From: Psychrobacter luti | GTDB taxonomy: Bacteria; Pseudomonadota; Gammaproteobacteria; Pseudomonadales; Moraxellaceae | Direction of reading: 5' to 3' | NCBI RefSeq assembly: GCF_014192115.1 | Contig: NZ_JACHXL010000004.1 | Coordinates: 62,001 to 126,000, forward strand | Length of the DNA stretch: 64,000 nt | Part shown: positions 17,337 to 25,792 of the stretch, piece by piece | How positions within the stretch are numbered: the stretch's first letter is position 1 | Layout: each line of letters opens with the position of its first letter | Notes under the pieces: model-generated | Told to the model about the DNA's origin: nothing | The model's database searches: none | Seen by the model: only the letters and a program-made list of their open reading frames with translations | Translations under genes and position numbers: made by a program

Positions 17337-18275
17337 TTAGTTTGCTATGGGTGGTAGTCCTCGACGCTTCTTTGTACGGTAGGTGCCATGACCAAAGGTG
17401 CGCATGTTTGGCAGCATTGCTTTGAGACGCTGCTCGTACTTATCTTGTTTAGTAGTCAAGTATAACCCTGAACTAACGGCGTTTTGTACTTCAATAGCGT
17501 TATTCCGATTTATCATTCCAATACCAAGTGTACCTTTCATTTTAAATGCATTGAAATATTTTGGATCATTGCAATTGAAGTAACTGCCTTGTCCGTCTGT
17601 CATAGATACCCATTTTTCACCGACACTACGACCAGAGTAGTAACCATTATTCTTTTTAGCACCGTTGTACAGGAGTAATAAATGGCAATGCAAACTACCT
17701 TTATTGTCGTGATCTTCAGTTTGCTTATATCCTTGCTCGAGTGACCAAGCAAATCCCTCAAGTCCCTTAAAGCAGCCCTTTTGATTACTCATACGTTCAC
17801 GTAGCGCTCTCATGTGATCATTAAAATCGCCTACGCTGACATCACTTCTATGTTCTATTTGATAGTGTAAATCAACTCTTACTACAAGCAAACGAGAGCA
17901 ATGTGTAAATAGCTGTGTAAGATACTCTTTAAAAGAGCCAGTATTTAGAGCTTCTTGTAATGAAAACGTTTTGCGACTCATATCGTATAAAAGTCTATAA
18001 CTTTGAATTTTGCAGATAAAGTCATTAGTGGATTGCTGATCCCATATTACCTCTGATGGGTAGTACTCACCTTTTAGTAGCTGTCCGACAGCTACAAACC
18101 ACTTTACTGTTTCCGTATACTCAAGTTCTGGTTTATGGTGATACATTAATGCTGGATATAGGTAATTTAATACTAAAGCTAATTGGGCACTATCGACTTC
18201 GCCACTCAAAATCATAATTACGATTTTATCGACATCTGTCAGAATATCACCCTCTGTTTGATAATAGTTATTCAT
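17337..18275 (-). CDS. YagK/YfjJ (inovirus Gp2-like) protein with HUH-like motifs
   Basis: A 312-aa protein; AGGAAC lies 5-6 bases before the ATG. The C-terminal two thirds match the YagK/YfjJ domain found on CP4-type prophages and in filamentous-phage genomes. Three motifs in order look like a rolling-circle Rep core: VVRVDLHY (131-138), a His-x-His in SLHCHLLLLY (196-198) and YLTTK (272-276, with a further Tyr280). If correct, it nicks DNA at an origin and stays linked through Tyr272. The basic C-terminus (YRTKKRRG) may bind DNA. Family recognition is good; the enzymatic reading is an inference. Confidence 0.7.
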   Translation of the reverse strand: MNNYYQTEGDILTDVDKIVIMILSGEVDSAQLALVLNYLYPALMYHHKPELEYTETVKWFVAVGQLLKGEYYPSEVIWDQQSTNDFICKIQSYRLLYDMSRKTFSLQEALNTGSFKEYLTQLFTHCSRLLVVRVDLHYQIEHRSDVSVGDFNDHMRALRERMSNQKGCFKGLEGFAWSLEQGYKQTEDHDNKGSLHCHLLLLYNGAKKNNGYYSGRSVGEKWVSMTDGQGSYFNCNDPKYFNAFKMKGTLGIGMINRNNAIEVQNAVSSGLYLTTKQDKYEQRLKAMLPNMRTFGHGTYRTKKRRGLPPIAN

Positions 18276-18689
18276 TACAGTTCCTATATGAGTTTATGGT
18301 TCATATAGTTAGCTTGATGAGTAAAATATTACTTAATATGGTTTCTGATTTTTCAGGCTAATGATAGGAGTTGGTAGCAAATGTTCTCATATAATATAAA
18401 TAACCCATTAAGCACACCAAAAAAATAACCCGTCAGGGTTGGATAGATATATAAACAATCATAAAAATATCTCGCTATAGCAGCAGATAGCAAAAGGATA
18501 GAGTTACGCTTTTTTTAATATTTACAATAAAAATAATATCGCTTATGTTATATTTGTATGATGACCAATATTACCAAGGTATGCAATACATTCTTGCTAG
18601 AAATTTACTAGATTTCTCCTAAGAATGTATTAGGCTTTTACCGTAAATCTTCTAGATTTTGGCTAGTTATTTTCAAGGAAGAAAATATC
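18276..18689. other. Divergent intergenic region, candidate origin or control region
   Basis: A 414-base AT-rich gap lies between the leftward Gp2-like gene and the rightward 371-aa gene. It contains the nested hairpin at 18585-18631 and further TCTAGATTTT/CTAG words. Promoters for both genes must lie here, but none is clear. Confidence 0.4.
18585..18631. promoter_or_regulatory. Nested 47-base hairpin
   Basis: Outer arms AATACATTCTT/AAGAATGTATT (11 bp) and inner arms AGAAAT/ATTTCT (6 bp) are separated by a symmetric 3x3 internal loop; the terminal loop is 7 bases. There is no T-run after it, so it is not a standard terminator. It lies about 60 bases before the 371-aa gene. Confidence 0.6.
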
Positions 18690-19805
18690 ATGAATACAGC
18701 ATTATCAACCCAAGTCCACAACGTTTATCCAGCGCAGCCAGTATTTGTTGACAATCCTAATCCTGTTTTTGATCAGTCCACACAACAATATATTTCCTCT
18801 AAAATCATAAGATTTGTAGGTGATGAATATATAAGAGACGTCAAAAACCAGAAAAGAAGCATAGAAGATTTTCACAAAGGATTATCAAAAATTGGAGAGA
18901 GTGACGCAAAATCACTACTCTATATCAAGAACTATTTTCAAGGCAGAAGTTGGGAAAATATATCATTTGATGGTGATGATTATGCAAACCAACTCATTTT
19001 CCATTTAAAATATTGCGATAACCCTTTAGAAGAATTTAACAATCTTGTTAGATACAAGATTGATAATATATTGCCAGAGACATACTTAGAGTGGTTTAAA
19101 AACGATCTACGCTGTTCATTATTTTTAGCCCATCTCATTAATCACTTAATGGTTCATGAAGCTTATAAAGGTAGGCAAGAGCTGATTCAGGCAGTAGCTG
19201 ACTTTCTACGCTATAACATTTATTTTTTTAATAATGAATATATGGGGAATCTTCCTCATTATTCATTAGTATTGCAGAGATATGGAGACCAAAGAACAGC
19301 ATCTATAGAGACTGTTAAATCTGTATACTTGAAAAACCGCACAGAAAATTTTGACTGGATAGACCCTAAAAACGATCAAATGATTGACTGGAGTTACAAA
19401 TACCTATGCGGAAAAGGTCGTGAATATATAATACTAAAGGGGATATTTTTTCCAGAAAACACTCAGGAAAAATATGAGCTTATTCTTGCAAGTCTGGATG
19501 TACTATCTAACGTAGATGACCGATCCATAGGCACCAAAAATAAAAAAGGCTTTTCGCTTAGAGCCTACGTATTATTTAGTATGGAAAAGGCATGGCGTAG
19601 TCAAAAGCAGTATGCTAAGGAAAGACCTTCAAGTGAAAATGATAGTGTAAAAATCTATAAGCCAAATATACCTAAATTAGAAGCACTTATGGCTTATAGT
19701 GGGCTTACATTAAAGCAGATGGTTAATAATTCGATAGAACAGATGTATGATCAACTGATTGCAAATAATAGTGATACATTAGGTAAGGACGATGCTTCAG
19801 GCTGA
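18690..19805 (+). CDS. 371-aa orphan protein of the ssrA element
   Basis: AAGGAAG lies 9 bases before the ATG. The protein is soluble and rich in Tyr, Phe, Asn and Lys; I do not recognise a family. The front 30 residues are proline- and asparagine-rich. Long helices follow, including an LFLAHLINHLMVHEAYKGRQ stretch near 148-170. The end (KLEALMAYSGLTLKQMVNNS) resembles a short helix-turn-helix or RHH-like tail. It is divergent from the Gp2-like gene, so it may control that region or work with it. The only evidence for its role is position. Confidence 0.6.
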   Translation: MNTALSTQVHNVYPAQPVFVDNPNPVFDQSTQQYISSKIIRFVGDEYIRDVKNQKRSIEDFHKGLSKIGESDAKSLLYIKNYFQGRSWENISFDGDDYANQLIFHLKYCDNPLEEFNNLVRYKIDNILPETYLEWFKNDLRCSLFLAHLINHLMVHEAYKGRQELIQAVADFLRYNIYFFNNEYMGNLPHYSLVLQRYGDQRTASIETVKSVYLKNRTENFDWIDPKNDQMIDWSYKYLCGKGREYIILKGIFFPENTQEKYELILASLDVLSNVDDRSIGTKNKKGFSLRAYVLFSMEKAWRSQKQYAKERPSSENDSVKIYKPNIPKLEALMAYSGLTLKQMVNNSIEQMYDQLIANNSDTLGKDDASG

Positions 19806-20040
19806 CTTTATACTTGTGGAAAGTCTATCAGCAGCTTCTGCTTTACCATATTACGTTCACGGCTTGAGTTATACCAAAACCCGTTCAAACAATAATATTT
19901 AGTTACTATTAAATTATAAAATTGAAAACCAAGTCTTAAGTATACTCACAAGTGTACTGAATTATTTTATTAAATATTTATCTATATATATCAAATACTT
20001 AAGTCCGTACTATCGTTCCGGCTCCGGGTACCATTATATT

Positions 20041-20072
20041 AAAAGGCTTCCAAGCAATTGGAAGCCTTTTTC
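20041..20072 (+). terminator. Strong hairpin terminator
   Basis: AAAAGGCTTCCAA/TTGGAAGCCTTTT stem followed by further T. It could end transcription from the 371-aa gene 240 bases upstream. Confidence 0.75.
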
Positions 20073-20228
20073 TTATCCTAGGGTTTTTTATTCTTAACTC
20101 CCTTATCCATTCTCATAAAAAATATTTTAAGAAAATAGTACTTTTCTTGTCTTTGCAAACCCATGAGATAGGTGAATCATCATTCTAATTAGAATTTCAC
20201 ATTCTAAACTTAGTCATAAATTTAAGCC

Positions 20229-20261
20229 AAAAAAAATCCGACCACATTAATTGATCAGATT
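20229..20261 (-). terminator. Minus-strand terminator next to an ssrA-end-like word
   Basis: On the minus strand AATCTGATCA...TGGTCGGATT (two G.T pairs) is followed by T7-8. It follows the small gene at 20447 after a 185-base trailer. It could also be the displaced terminator of an earlier ssrA 3' end. Confidence 0.55.
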
Positions 20262-20446
20262 CTTAATATTTGGTGAAGATAGCAGAAAATAACTATTAAT
20301 CACAAATCATTGATATTAAAAGTTTTAAAATATTAATGATATCAACAATCATTCTTTATTATTACTATTTTAAAACACCTAATTAGATTATTCATTTACA
20401 ATGTGATATATGACCTATGCTTTCATAACACGTATAGTTCTGAGAA

Positions 20447-20692
20447 TCAAAATCCTGCTTCGGCCTGTGTTATCGCTACTATCTTAATTGGTACTGCACA
20501 CGACCAAGCCATGCCAGCTGTACAATAAAACACACCATCACTAAAAGACACTATACGGGCTGTAAAATCATTATTGTCCAAATAGGCCATAGCATCCTGA
20601 TCGCAACTATCATCTACCGCACACCACACCTCTTGATGACCCTCTTCCAACATTACACGAGTTAGTTCACTTCCTGTAATTGCTGCATCCAT
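20447..20692 (-). CDS. Small element protein, paralogue A
   Basis: An 81-aa protein with TAGGAG before the ATG. The front ITGSELTRVMLEEGHQEVWC and the later SFSDGVFYC....AVPIK match the neighbour at 20969 along the full length, so the two are paralogues. It looks like a small globular alpha/beta protein with three or four Cys; there is no signal. Similar short proteins occur on phages and plasmids. Function is unknown. Confidence 0.6.
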   Translation of the reverse strand: MDAAITGSELTRVMLEEGHQEVWCAVDDSCDQDAMAYLDNNDFTARIVSFSDGVFYCTAGMAWSCAVPIKIVAITQAEAGF

Positions 20693-20968
20693 ACCTATAG
20701 CTCCTAATCATATCTTACGATTATTAAGCCAAACAAGTGGGTATATAAAAGCTATACCTTGACCATCTCTGAGACTTTCGCATTTGTGATTTTATATTTC
20801 TTAATCAAAACGGTACAGTAGACGTGCCTAATACTATTTTTTAATCCATAGTATATATCTTTATTCATAATAATGAATATAATTTATAGTCTAATTATTA
20901 ATTAACCACACTACAATAGAAAACTAATGTTTCTTAAGACAACAGCAATTAGTTAAATTAGAGATTTT

Positions 20969-21220
20969 TTATAATTTAACTTCTTCCTGAGTAATTTCGG
21001 CCTTCTTAATTGGTATCGCGTATTTCCATGTACTACCCTCTTTGCAAAGAAAATGACCGTCCTCAAATGCCACAATATGCATTATGAAATCACTGCTGAC
21101 ATTGATAATAGCCTCCATAGCATGCTCAGCACTCTTATGACTCACAGCACACCACACTTGCTCATCACCGCGCTCTAGCATAGCTCTCGTTAAATCACTC
21201 CCTGATAGTCTATTATTCAT
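20969..21220 (-). CDS. Small element protein, paralogue B
   Basis: An 83-aa protein with AAAGGTTGAG before the ATG. Shared pattern with the 20447 gene: SGSDLTRAMLERG..QVWCAV, FEDGHFLC, YAIPIK..EITQ.E. The two copies differ at many positions, so the duplication is old. The first gene in transcription order is this one; a 276-base gap without a terminator separates the two, so each probably has its own promoter. Function is unknown. Confidence 0.6.
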   Translation of the reverse strand: MNNRLSGSDLTRAMLERGDEQVWCAVSHKSAEHAMEAIINVSSDFIMHIVAFEDGHFLCKEGSTWKYAIPIKKAEITQEEVKL

Positions 21221-21629
21221 GTCTCAACCTTTATTTCTAACCGTTAATTTCAGATTTCAATCTTATACTTTAATAATATGTTTTTATGTCTGCTAATGTT
21301 CACGTATTGTATATAGCATATTGCGTTCGGTAAACTGACGTAAAGAGAACTCCTAATTCTAGTTAAGAGAACAATTTCTTACCCTTATAACCATAAATCT
21401 TATGTATAGCACTACAATCCAACCCGTTATCGAGATGTTTTTTATTAGCTTATTAATTAACTTGCTAGCAAGCTTTGAGAGCGTAAGAGGATTAACGTTC
21501 TAGCAATTTTTCCGGTTCAAGCGTTAAAGAATACATACTGATCCGAAAAGATTATTTCTTTGATCCGCCCTGAGATTGCCAATGCTTGCGGTGCTAAGCA
21601 TTAATATCTTTTAGTAGCTTAGGTAATTG
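21221..21629. other. Degraded sequence between the small genes and the integrase stub
   Basis: No intact gene. Short coding-like pieces on the minus strand (for example LTLEPEKLLER near 21500-21545) are broken by stops and may be remains of the integrase or a neighbour. Confidence 0.3.
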
Positions 21630-21791
21630 CTATTTACGTTGCCAGCGATAGGCGCTGATCCATGACTTAACGCCCGTATAACGCACCCATAATTGCAGTC
21701 CGTTACCATCGCTGTGCTTGTCAGGTCGCTTTGTATAAATTGAGGTGCTACTGGGCTGTAGCTTATTGATAACGGTATGAGTTAAGAGCAT
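21630..21791 (-). pseudogene. N-terminal stub of a P4-type tyrosine integrase
   Basis: The frame starts at 21791 with AAGGAT upstream, reads 53 codons and ends with TAG. The segment YTKRPDKHSDGNGLQLWVRY then TGVKSWISAYRWQRK is the DUF4102 arm-binding domain (typical K..D.GLYL.V...G.K.W...YR..GK). The rest of a 400-aa integrase is missing. It lies 140 bases from the 3' end of ssrA, where such integrases are normally found. This is the strongest evidence that an element once integrated in ssrA. Confidence 0.7.
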
Positions 21792-21803
21792 TTGGCTATC
21801 CTT

Positions 21804-21842
21804 TGTTGGTATTGAGCATGTGTATAAACTCTAATACCAACA
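21804..21842. repeat. Inverted repeat between ssrA and the integrase stub
   Basis: TGTTGGTATT and AATACCAACA arms, 19 bases apart, with further pairing across one bulge. It may be a control site or an arm-type site of the integrase. Confidence 0.5.
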
Positions 21843-21890
21843 TTCTATATAGGACGCTATAACCCTAAACACTTGAAAAACGCCCAAAAT

Positions 21891-21923
21891 AAAGGGCTAA
21901 CCGTCTATGACAGTCAGCCCTTT
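21891..21923 (-). terminator. ssrA terminator
   Basis: AAAGGGCT and AGCCCTTT arms lie 10 bases after the CCA end of ssrA on the minus strand; the T-run is short. Confidence 0.7.
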
Positions 21924-21932
21924 ATCGTTGTT

Positions 21933-22291
21933 TGGTGGAGATGGCGGGAGTTGAACCCGCGTCCGCCAGCATTACGCTCATGAATCTACATGTTTAGTTT
22001 CTGTCTTTGGTTTTAGTCCGCACCGATCCGACAGTCAGGATGGATAGGACGATTCTCTACTTTTAAACCCAAGCAATTGAGACAATCACTTGTGGCGCTT
22101 CTACATGCGGACGCTTCAACTTAGTTGACCAACTGTAGATGATCAGCAACCAAGTAAACAGGGTTTAAGCTGCTAGAGCGTAATTTTCGTCGTTTGCGAC
22201 TATAACAATATATGTTTGATTAACGAGAGGACATATACTCTCGACATGCATCATTGAGTTTCATCACCAGCGTCGAAGCCAGAACATCCCC
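21933..22291 (-). ncRNA. ssrA: tmRNA (trans-translation RNA)
   Basis: About 359 nt ending in CCA. The 5' GGGGATG pairs with 3' CATCTCC (one G.T). The TTCAACTCCCGCC part is the T-arm, and CTGGCTTCGACGCTGGTGAT is the conserved 5' region. The tag reading frame is at 22165-22197 and encodes ANDENYALAA followed by TAA, the classic gammaproteobacterial tag. tmRNA with SmpB rescues stalled ribosomes and marks the peptide for proteolysis. The 3' end is a common integration site, in line with the integrase stub beside it. Confidence 0.97.
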
Positions 22292-22304
22292 AATAAGACT
22301 GACT

Positions 22305-22334
22305 ATTATATAGTACTTAACTAAAGAGTTTCAA
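22305..22334 (-). promoter_or_regulatory. ssrA promoter
   Basis: On the minus strand TTGAAA (22329-22334), 18 bases, TATAAT (22305-22310), ending 13 bases before the mature 5' end, which fits a short 5' precursor. Confidence 0.75.
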
Positions 22335-22376
22335 CCTATAAGTAGTCCGTATTACATTAAGTTACAGCTTAAAGTG

Positions 22377-23048
22377 CTATGCCAAAACTTTATTCATCCA
22401 TTTACCGATATTTTGAATCTGCGGCATGCAAACTTGGTGCGCCATCGGATAGGTATGATAAGCGACATTGTATCCTTCTTCTGATAATAACCGTTTTGCT
22501 TGCTCGCCTAAAATCGCTGGAACGACTGGATCGTGCGTGCCATGCTCTATCAATATCGGCATGTCTTTATTAGCCTCATTATAGTCAATATTGTCATTGG
22601 TCGCTAGATACGTAGACAGTGCCATCAATCCTGCTAAGCGCTGTGGATAGCTCAGTGCCACATGATACGCCACTGCCCCGCCCTGCGAAAATCCTGCAAT
22701 CACAATATGCGCAGGTTTCACACCGCGCTCGATTTCACGAGCAATCAAGTCATGGATTTGCTGTGAGGACTCTTCAATCTGCGCAATATCAACTTTGCGC
22801 TCAAGGCTCATCTCCAAGATGTCATACCATGCGGGCATGACCATACCGCCATTGACCGTCACTGGGCGGTTGGGTGCATGCGGAAAGATAAAACGTACTG
22901 CCATTCCATCCGCTAAGCCAAGCTGTGGCACTACTGGCTCAAAGTCATGACCACTCGCGCCCAAACCATGCAGCCAAATCACGGCTCTATCTATCTTTTT
23001 TTGTGATGGATTATGTTCAACGATAACGACATCTAAATACTTATTCAT
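22377..23048 (-). CDS. Carboxylesterase of the phospholipase/carboxylesterase (YpfH/EstB) family
   Basis: A 223-aa alpha/beta hydrolase. The oxyanion motif HGLGASGHDF (27-36) is followed by Ser121 in GFSQGG, Asp173 in HGTHDPVVP and His204 in PMAHQV, the full triad of this family. Bacterial members hydrolyse short acyl esters; a physiological substrate cannot be read from the sequence. No signal peptide, so it is cytoplasmic. It lies next to ssrA as a single gene. Confidence 0.88.
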   Translation of the reverse strand: MNKYLDVVIVEHNPSQKKIDRAVIWLHGLGASGHDFEPVVPQLGLADGMAVRFIFPHAPNRPVTVNGGMVMPAWYDILEMSLERKVDIAQIEESSQQIHDLIAREIERGVKPAHIVIAGFSQGGAVAYHVALSYPQRLAGLMALSTYLATNDNIDYNEANKDMPILIEHGTHDPVVPAILGEQAKRLLSEEGYNVAYHTYPMAHQVCMPQIQNIGKWMNKVLA

Positions 23049-23090
23049 TAACTATCCTTAATGAGAGTCAAAAATTTAAACAGGATTCAT

Positions 23091-23124
23091 ATTATAAAAT
23101 TACTTTAATTATAAAATTGCTTTG
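23091..23124. repeat. Two tandem 17-bp repeats
   Basis: ATTATAAAATTACTTTA followed directly by ATTATAAAATTGCTTTG in the gap between two divergent genes. Confidence 0.6.
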
Positions 23125-23225
23125 ATTGTCATCATTCCTTAAACATAACACGTTAGTTTAGGTACTGGGTCAGTAACCGTAAAATTGATAATGATGATTT
23201 ATGCACATTTATGAGGACAGTTTAC

Positions 23226-24584
23226 ATGACAATTTCAAAAAGTTCAGCGGATGAGCGGGCTCAACTGCAAAATGCAGTATTGGATAGACGCCGAGGTCTT
23301 ACTCTACCTTTAGCTATTATCAGCACTTTCTTATTAATAGGCTGTAATGAAGATGACGGTTCATCGGCGGTCATATCACCTACTCTACCACCAACGACTG
23401 AACCTATACAGTCGCAAGCTTTTACTTATGGCGTTCGACCATTTTATCTGGTCAACGATATGGATGAGAGCCCACTAAAAGATGAATTATTGGCATGTAA
23501 GGGTCAAACGCCCAGTAAGACAAACTTCTCTATCGCCCATCGCGGCGCGCCTCTACAGTTTCCTGAGCATACTTATGACAGTTATATGGCTTCAGCACAG
23601 ATGGGTGCAGGCATATTAGAGTGTGATGTGGCCTTTACCAATGATGGTGAGCTGATATGTCGCCATGCCCAAAACGATTTGCATACCACGACCAATATTG
23701 TCGCCACGCCATTAGCGAATCAATGTAGTGTACCGCCCATCATAGATATTAATGGAGCTCTCACCAATGCCGCTGATATCGAATGTCGAACCTCAGATAT
23801 TAGCGTCAGGGGTTTTAAAAGCCTAACGGGAAAAATGGACGCCGTTAATCCAAAAGCAACCAGTATTAGCGCCTACATGAATGCGACTGCACCATGGCGA
23901 ACCGATTTGTATTCGCAAAATGGTGAGGTATTGACATTAAAAGAGCATATAGCACTTGCCAGTAGCTTGGGCATGAAGCATACACCTGAGCTCAAAGAAC
24001 CCGTGGTTACTATGCCATTTAATGGATATAGTTTAGATGCTTATCGTCAACAGCTAATTGCCACTTATAAAGTTGCAGGCGTGCCCGCCAGCGATGTATA
24101 CCCGCAGTCGTTCAATCTTGCAGATATTGACTATTGGATTAATAACGAACCGAACTATGCCACCAATGCCGTCTACCTCATCGATGATAGCAACGAGAGC
24201 GCGGCGGGTAAAATATTTGATAAAAATGATCCATCGACGTGGAAGCATTCATTGGCTGAGCTGAAAGCGCGCGGCGTTAATATCATTGCCCCCGCAACTT
24301 GGCTATTGGTCACCAGCGATAGTAATGGCAAGCTGCTACCGTCGGCATATGCCCTGCAAGCCAAAGTCAATGGCCTCGATATTCTCACGTGGTCGCTCGA
24401 ACGCTCAGGGCCATTAAAAAATGGTGGTGACTGGTATTATAGTGGGCTTAGCGACGCCATTAACAACGATGGTGACATCATGAACGTAATTGATGTATTG
24501 GCGCAAGAAGTTGGAGTTAAAGGCATCTTCTCAGATTGGCCAGCAACGGTCAGTTACTATGCCAACTGTAAAGGTTTAAAGTAA
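23226..24584 (+). CDS. Lipoprotein glycerophosphodiester phosphodiesterase family protein
   Basis: A 452-aa protein. I prefer the ATG at 23226 because GAGGA lies 9 bases before it; one 5 codons earlier lacks a site. A hydrophobic stretch ends in LLIGC at about 40, a lipobox with Cys as the lipidated residue. The GDPD domain starts with IAHRGAP (His105), then PEHT, then LECDV..TNDG with Glu132 and Asp134 and a following RHAQND. These are metal and catalytic residues of this family, which cleaves glycerophosphodiesters into glycerol-3-phosphate and an alcohol. Likely periplasm-facing. It is convergent with aroC, 43 bases apart. Confidence 0.85.
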   Translation: MTISKSSADERAQLQNAVLDRRRGLTLPLAIISTFLLIGCNEDDGSSAVISPTLPPTTEPIQSQAFTYGVRPFYLVNDMDESPLKDELLACKGQTPSKTNFSIAHRGAPLQFPEHTYDSYMASAQMGAGILECDVAFTNDGELICRHAQNDLHTTTNIVATPLANQCSVPPIIDINGALTNAADIECRTSDISVRGFKSLTGKMDAVNPKATSISAYMNATAPWRTDLYSQNGEVLTLKEHIALASSLGMKHTPELKEPVVTMPFNGYSLDAYRQQLIATYKVAGVPASDVYPQSFNLADIDYWINNEPNYATNAVYLIDDSNESAAGKIFDKNDPSTWKHSLAELKARGVNIIAPATWLLVTSDSNGKLLPSAYALQAKVNGLDILTWSLERSGPLKNGGDWYYSGLSDAINNDGDIMNVIDVLAQEVGVKGIFSDWPATVSYYANCKGLK

Positions 24585-24627
24585 TCTCAAGGGTCAACCC
24601 TACTCATATTGCAAAGACATAAGGACA

Positions 24628-25731
24628 TTAAGTAATCGATTGGACTGGTTGCTTAATATCCGCGTTTTGACCACGATGACGCAGATAATGATCCAGCAAA
24701 ACAATCGCTAACATAGCTTCGGCGATAGGTGTTGCACGTACACCGACACAAGGGTCATGGCGACCTTTGGTTAGCATCTCAATCGCGTCCCCATCTGTAT
24801 TGATACTCTTGCCAACCGTCGTAATACTAGAGGTTGGTTTAAGAGCAATACTGACACGGATATCTTGTCCTGACGAGATACCGCCCAAGATACCACCTGC
24901 ATGATTGGCCGTAAAACCATCCGGTGTCATCTCATCACGTGAGCTATGACCAAACTGTCCAGCTACCGCCATACCATCACCTACTTCAACGCCTTTGACA
25001 GCATTGATACTCATCATGGCATGGGCAATATCCGCATCTAAGCGGTCAAATACCGGCTCACCCAATCCGACAGGCACACCACTGGCGATAATCTCCAAAC
25101 GCGCTCCGCAGCTCGTTCCTTCACGGCGCAAGCTATCTATCAAGGTTTCAAAGCGGCTCACCGCATCTTTATCAGCACAAAAGAATGGGTTGCTATTAAC
25201 AAAATCCCAATCAATTTGACTTGGGTCTAGCACTTGACTGTATTCCGAGCCAATTTGAGTAACATGGCCGCGTACTTGCACGCCTAAGCGCTCATGCAAG
25301 TATTTCTTAGCGATAGCACCTGCTGCCACACGCATAGCCGTTTCACGCGCTGATGAACGACCGCCGCCGCGATAATCGCGAAAGCCGTATTTCATACTAT
25401 AGGTATAGTCGGCATGACCCGGGCGAAAGGTGTCTTTAATTTCGCTATAATCTTTAGATTTTTGGTTAGTATTGCGAATCAGCAGACCGATAGATGTGCC
25501 GGTCGTTTTACCTTCAAAAACACCAGAGATAATTTCGACTTCATCAGACTCACGGCGCTGGGTCGAGTACTTAGAAGTGCCAGGCTTGCGGCGATCCAAA
25601 TCTACTTGTAAATCGGCTTCGGATAAGGCTAAACCTGGTGGCACGCCATCGACGATTGCCAACAAACCTGCACCATGCGATTCACCGCAGGTGGTGACGG
25701 TAAAGACCTGTCCAATACTGTTGCCTGCCAT
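24628..25731 (-). CDS. aroC: Chorismate synthase
   Basis: It converts 5-enolpyruvylshikimate-3-phosphate to chorismate, the last shikimate-pathway step, using reduced FMN. The 367-aa length and the family motifs are present: [10 protein letters not shown] near 9-18, RRKPGTSKY near 48, [10 protein letters not shown] near 101, [11 protein letters not shown] near 120-130, and GGISSGQDI in the C-terminal half. It lies 61 bases downstream of prmB on the same strand, so the two are likely cotranscribed. Confidence 0.97.
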   Translation of the reverse strand: MAGNSIGQVFTVTTCGESHGAGLLAIVDGVPPGLALSEADLQVDLDRRKPGTSKYSTQRRESDEVEIISGVFEGKTTGTSIGLLIRNTNQKSKDYSEIKDTFRPGHADYTYSMKYGFRDYRGGGRSSARETAMRVAAGAIAKKYLHERLGVQVRGHVTQIGSEYSQVLDPSQIDWDFVNSNPFFCADKDAVSRFETLIDSLRREGTSCGARLEIIASGVPVGLGEPVFDRLDADIAHAMMSINAVKGVEVGDGMAVAGQFGHSSRDEMTPDGFTANHAGGILGGISSGQDIRVSIALKPTSSITTVGKSINTDGDAIEMLTKGRHDPCVGVRATPIAEAMLAIVLLDHYLRHRGQNADIKQPVQSIT

Positions 25732-25792
25732 AGTTATCCTTAAACAAATGAAGTCGATTTTTGATTTTTTTGATTATAGTGTTAATCTTGAT

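Larger units (their letters stand above)
19806..20446. other. 641-base intergenic region with two terminators and tRNA/tmRNA-end-like words
   Basis: No gene is seen. At 20011-20034 it holds TATCGTTCCGGCTCCGGGTA then CCAT, which looks like a tRNA acceptor end, immediately before a strong terminator. At 20269-20283, TTTGGTGAAGATAGC differs at two positions from the 3' end of ssrA read on this strand (21931-21945). Confidence 0.4.
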
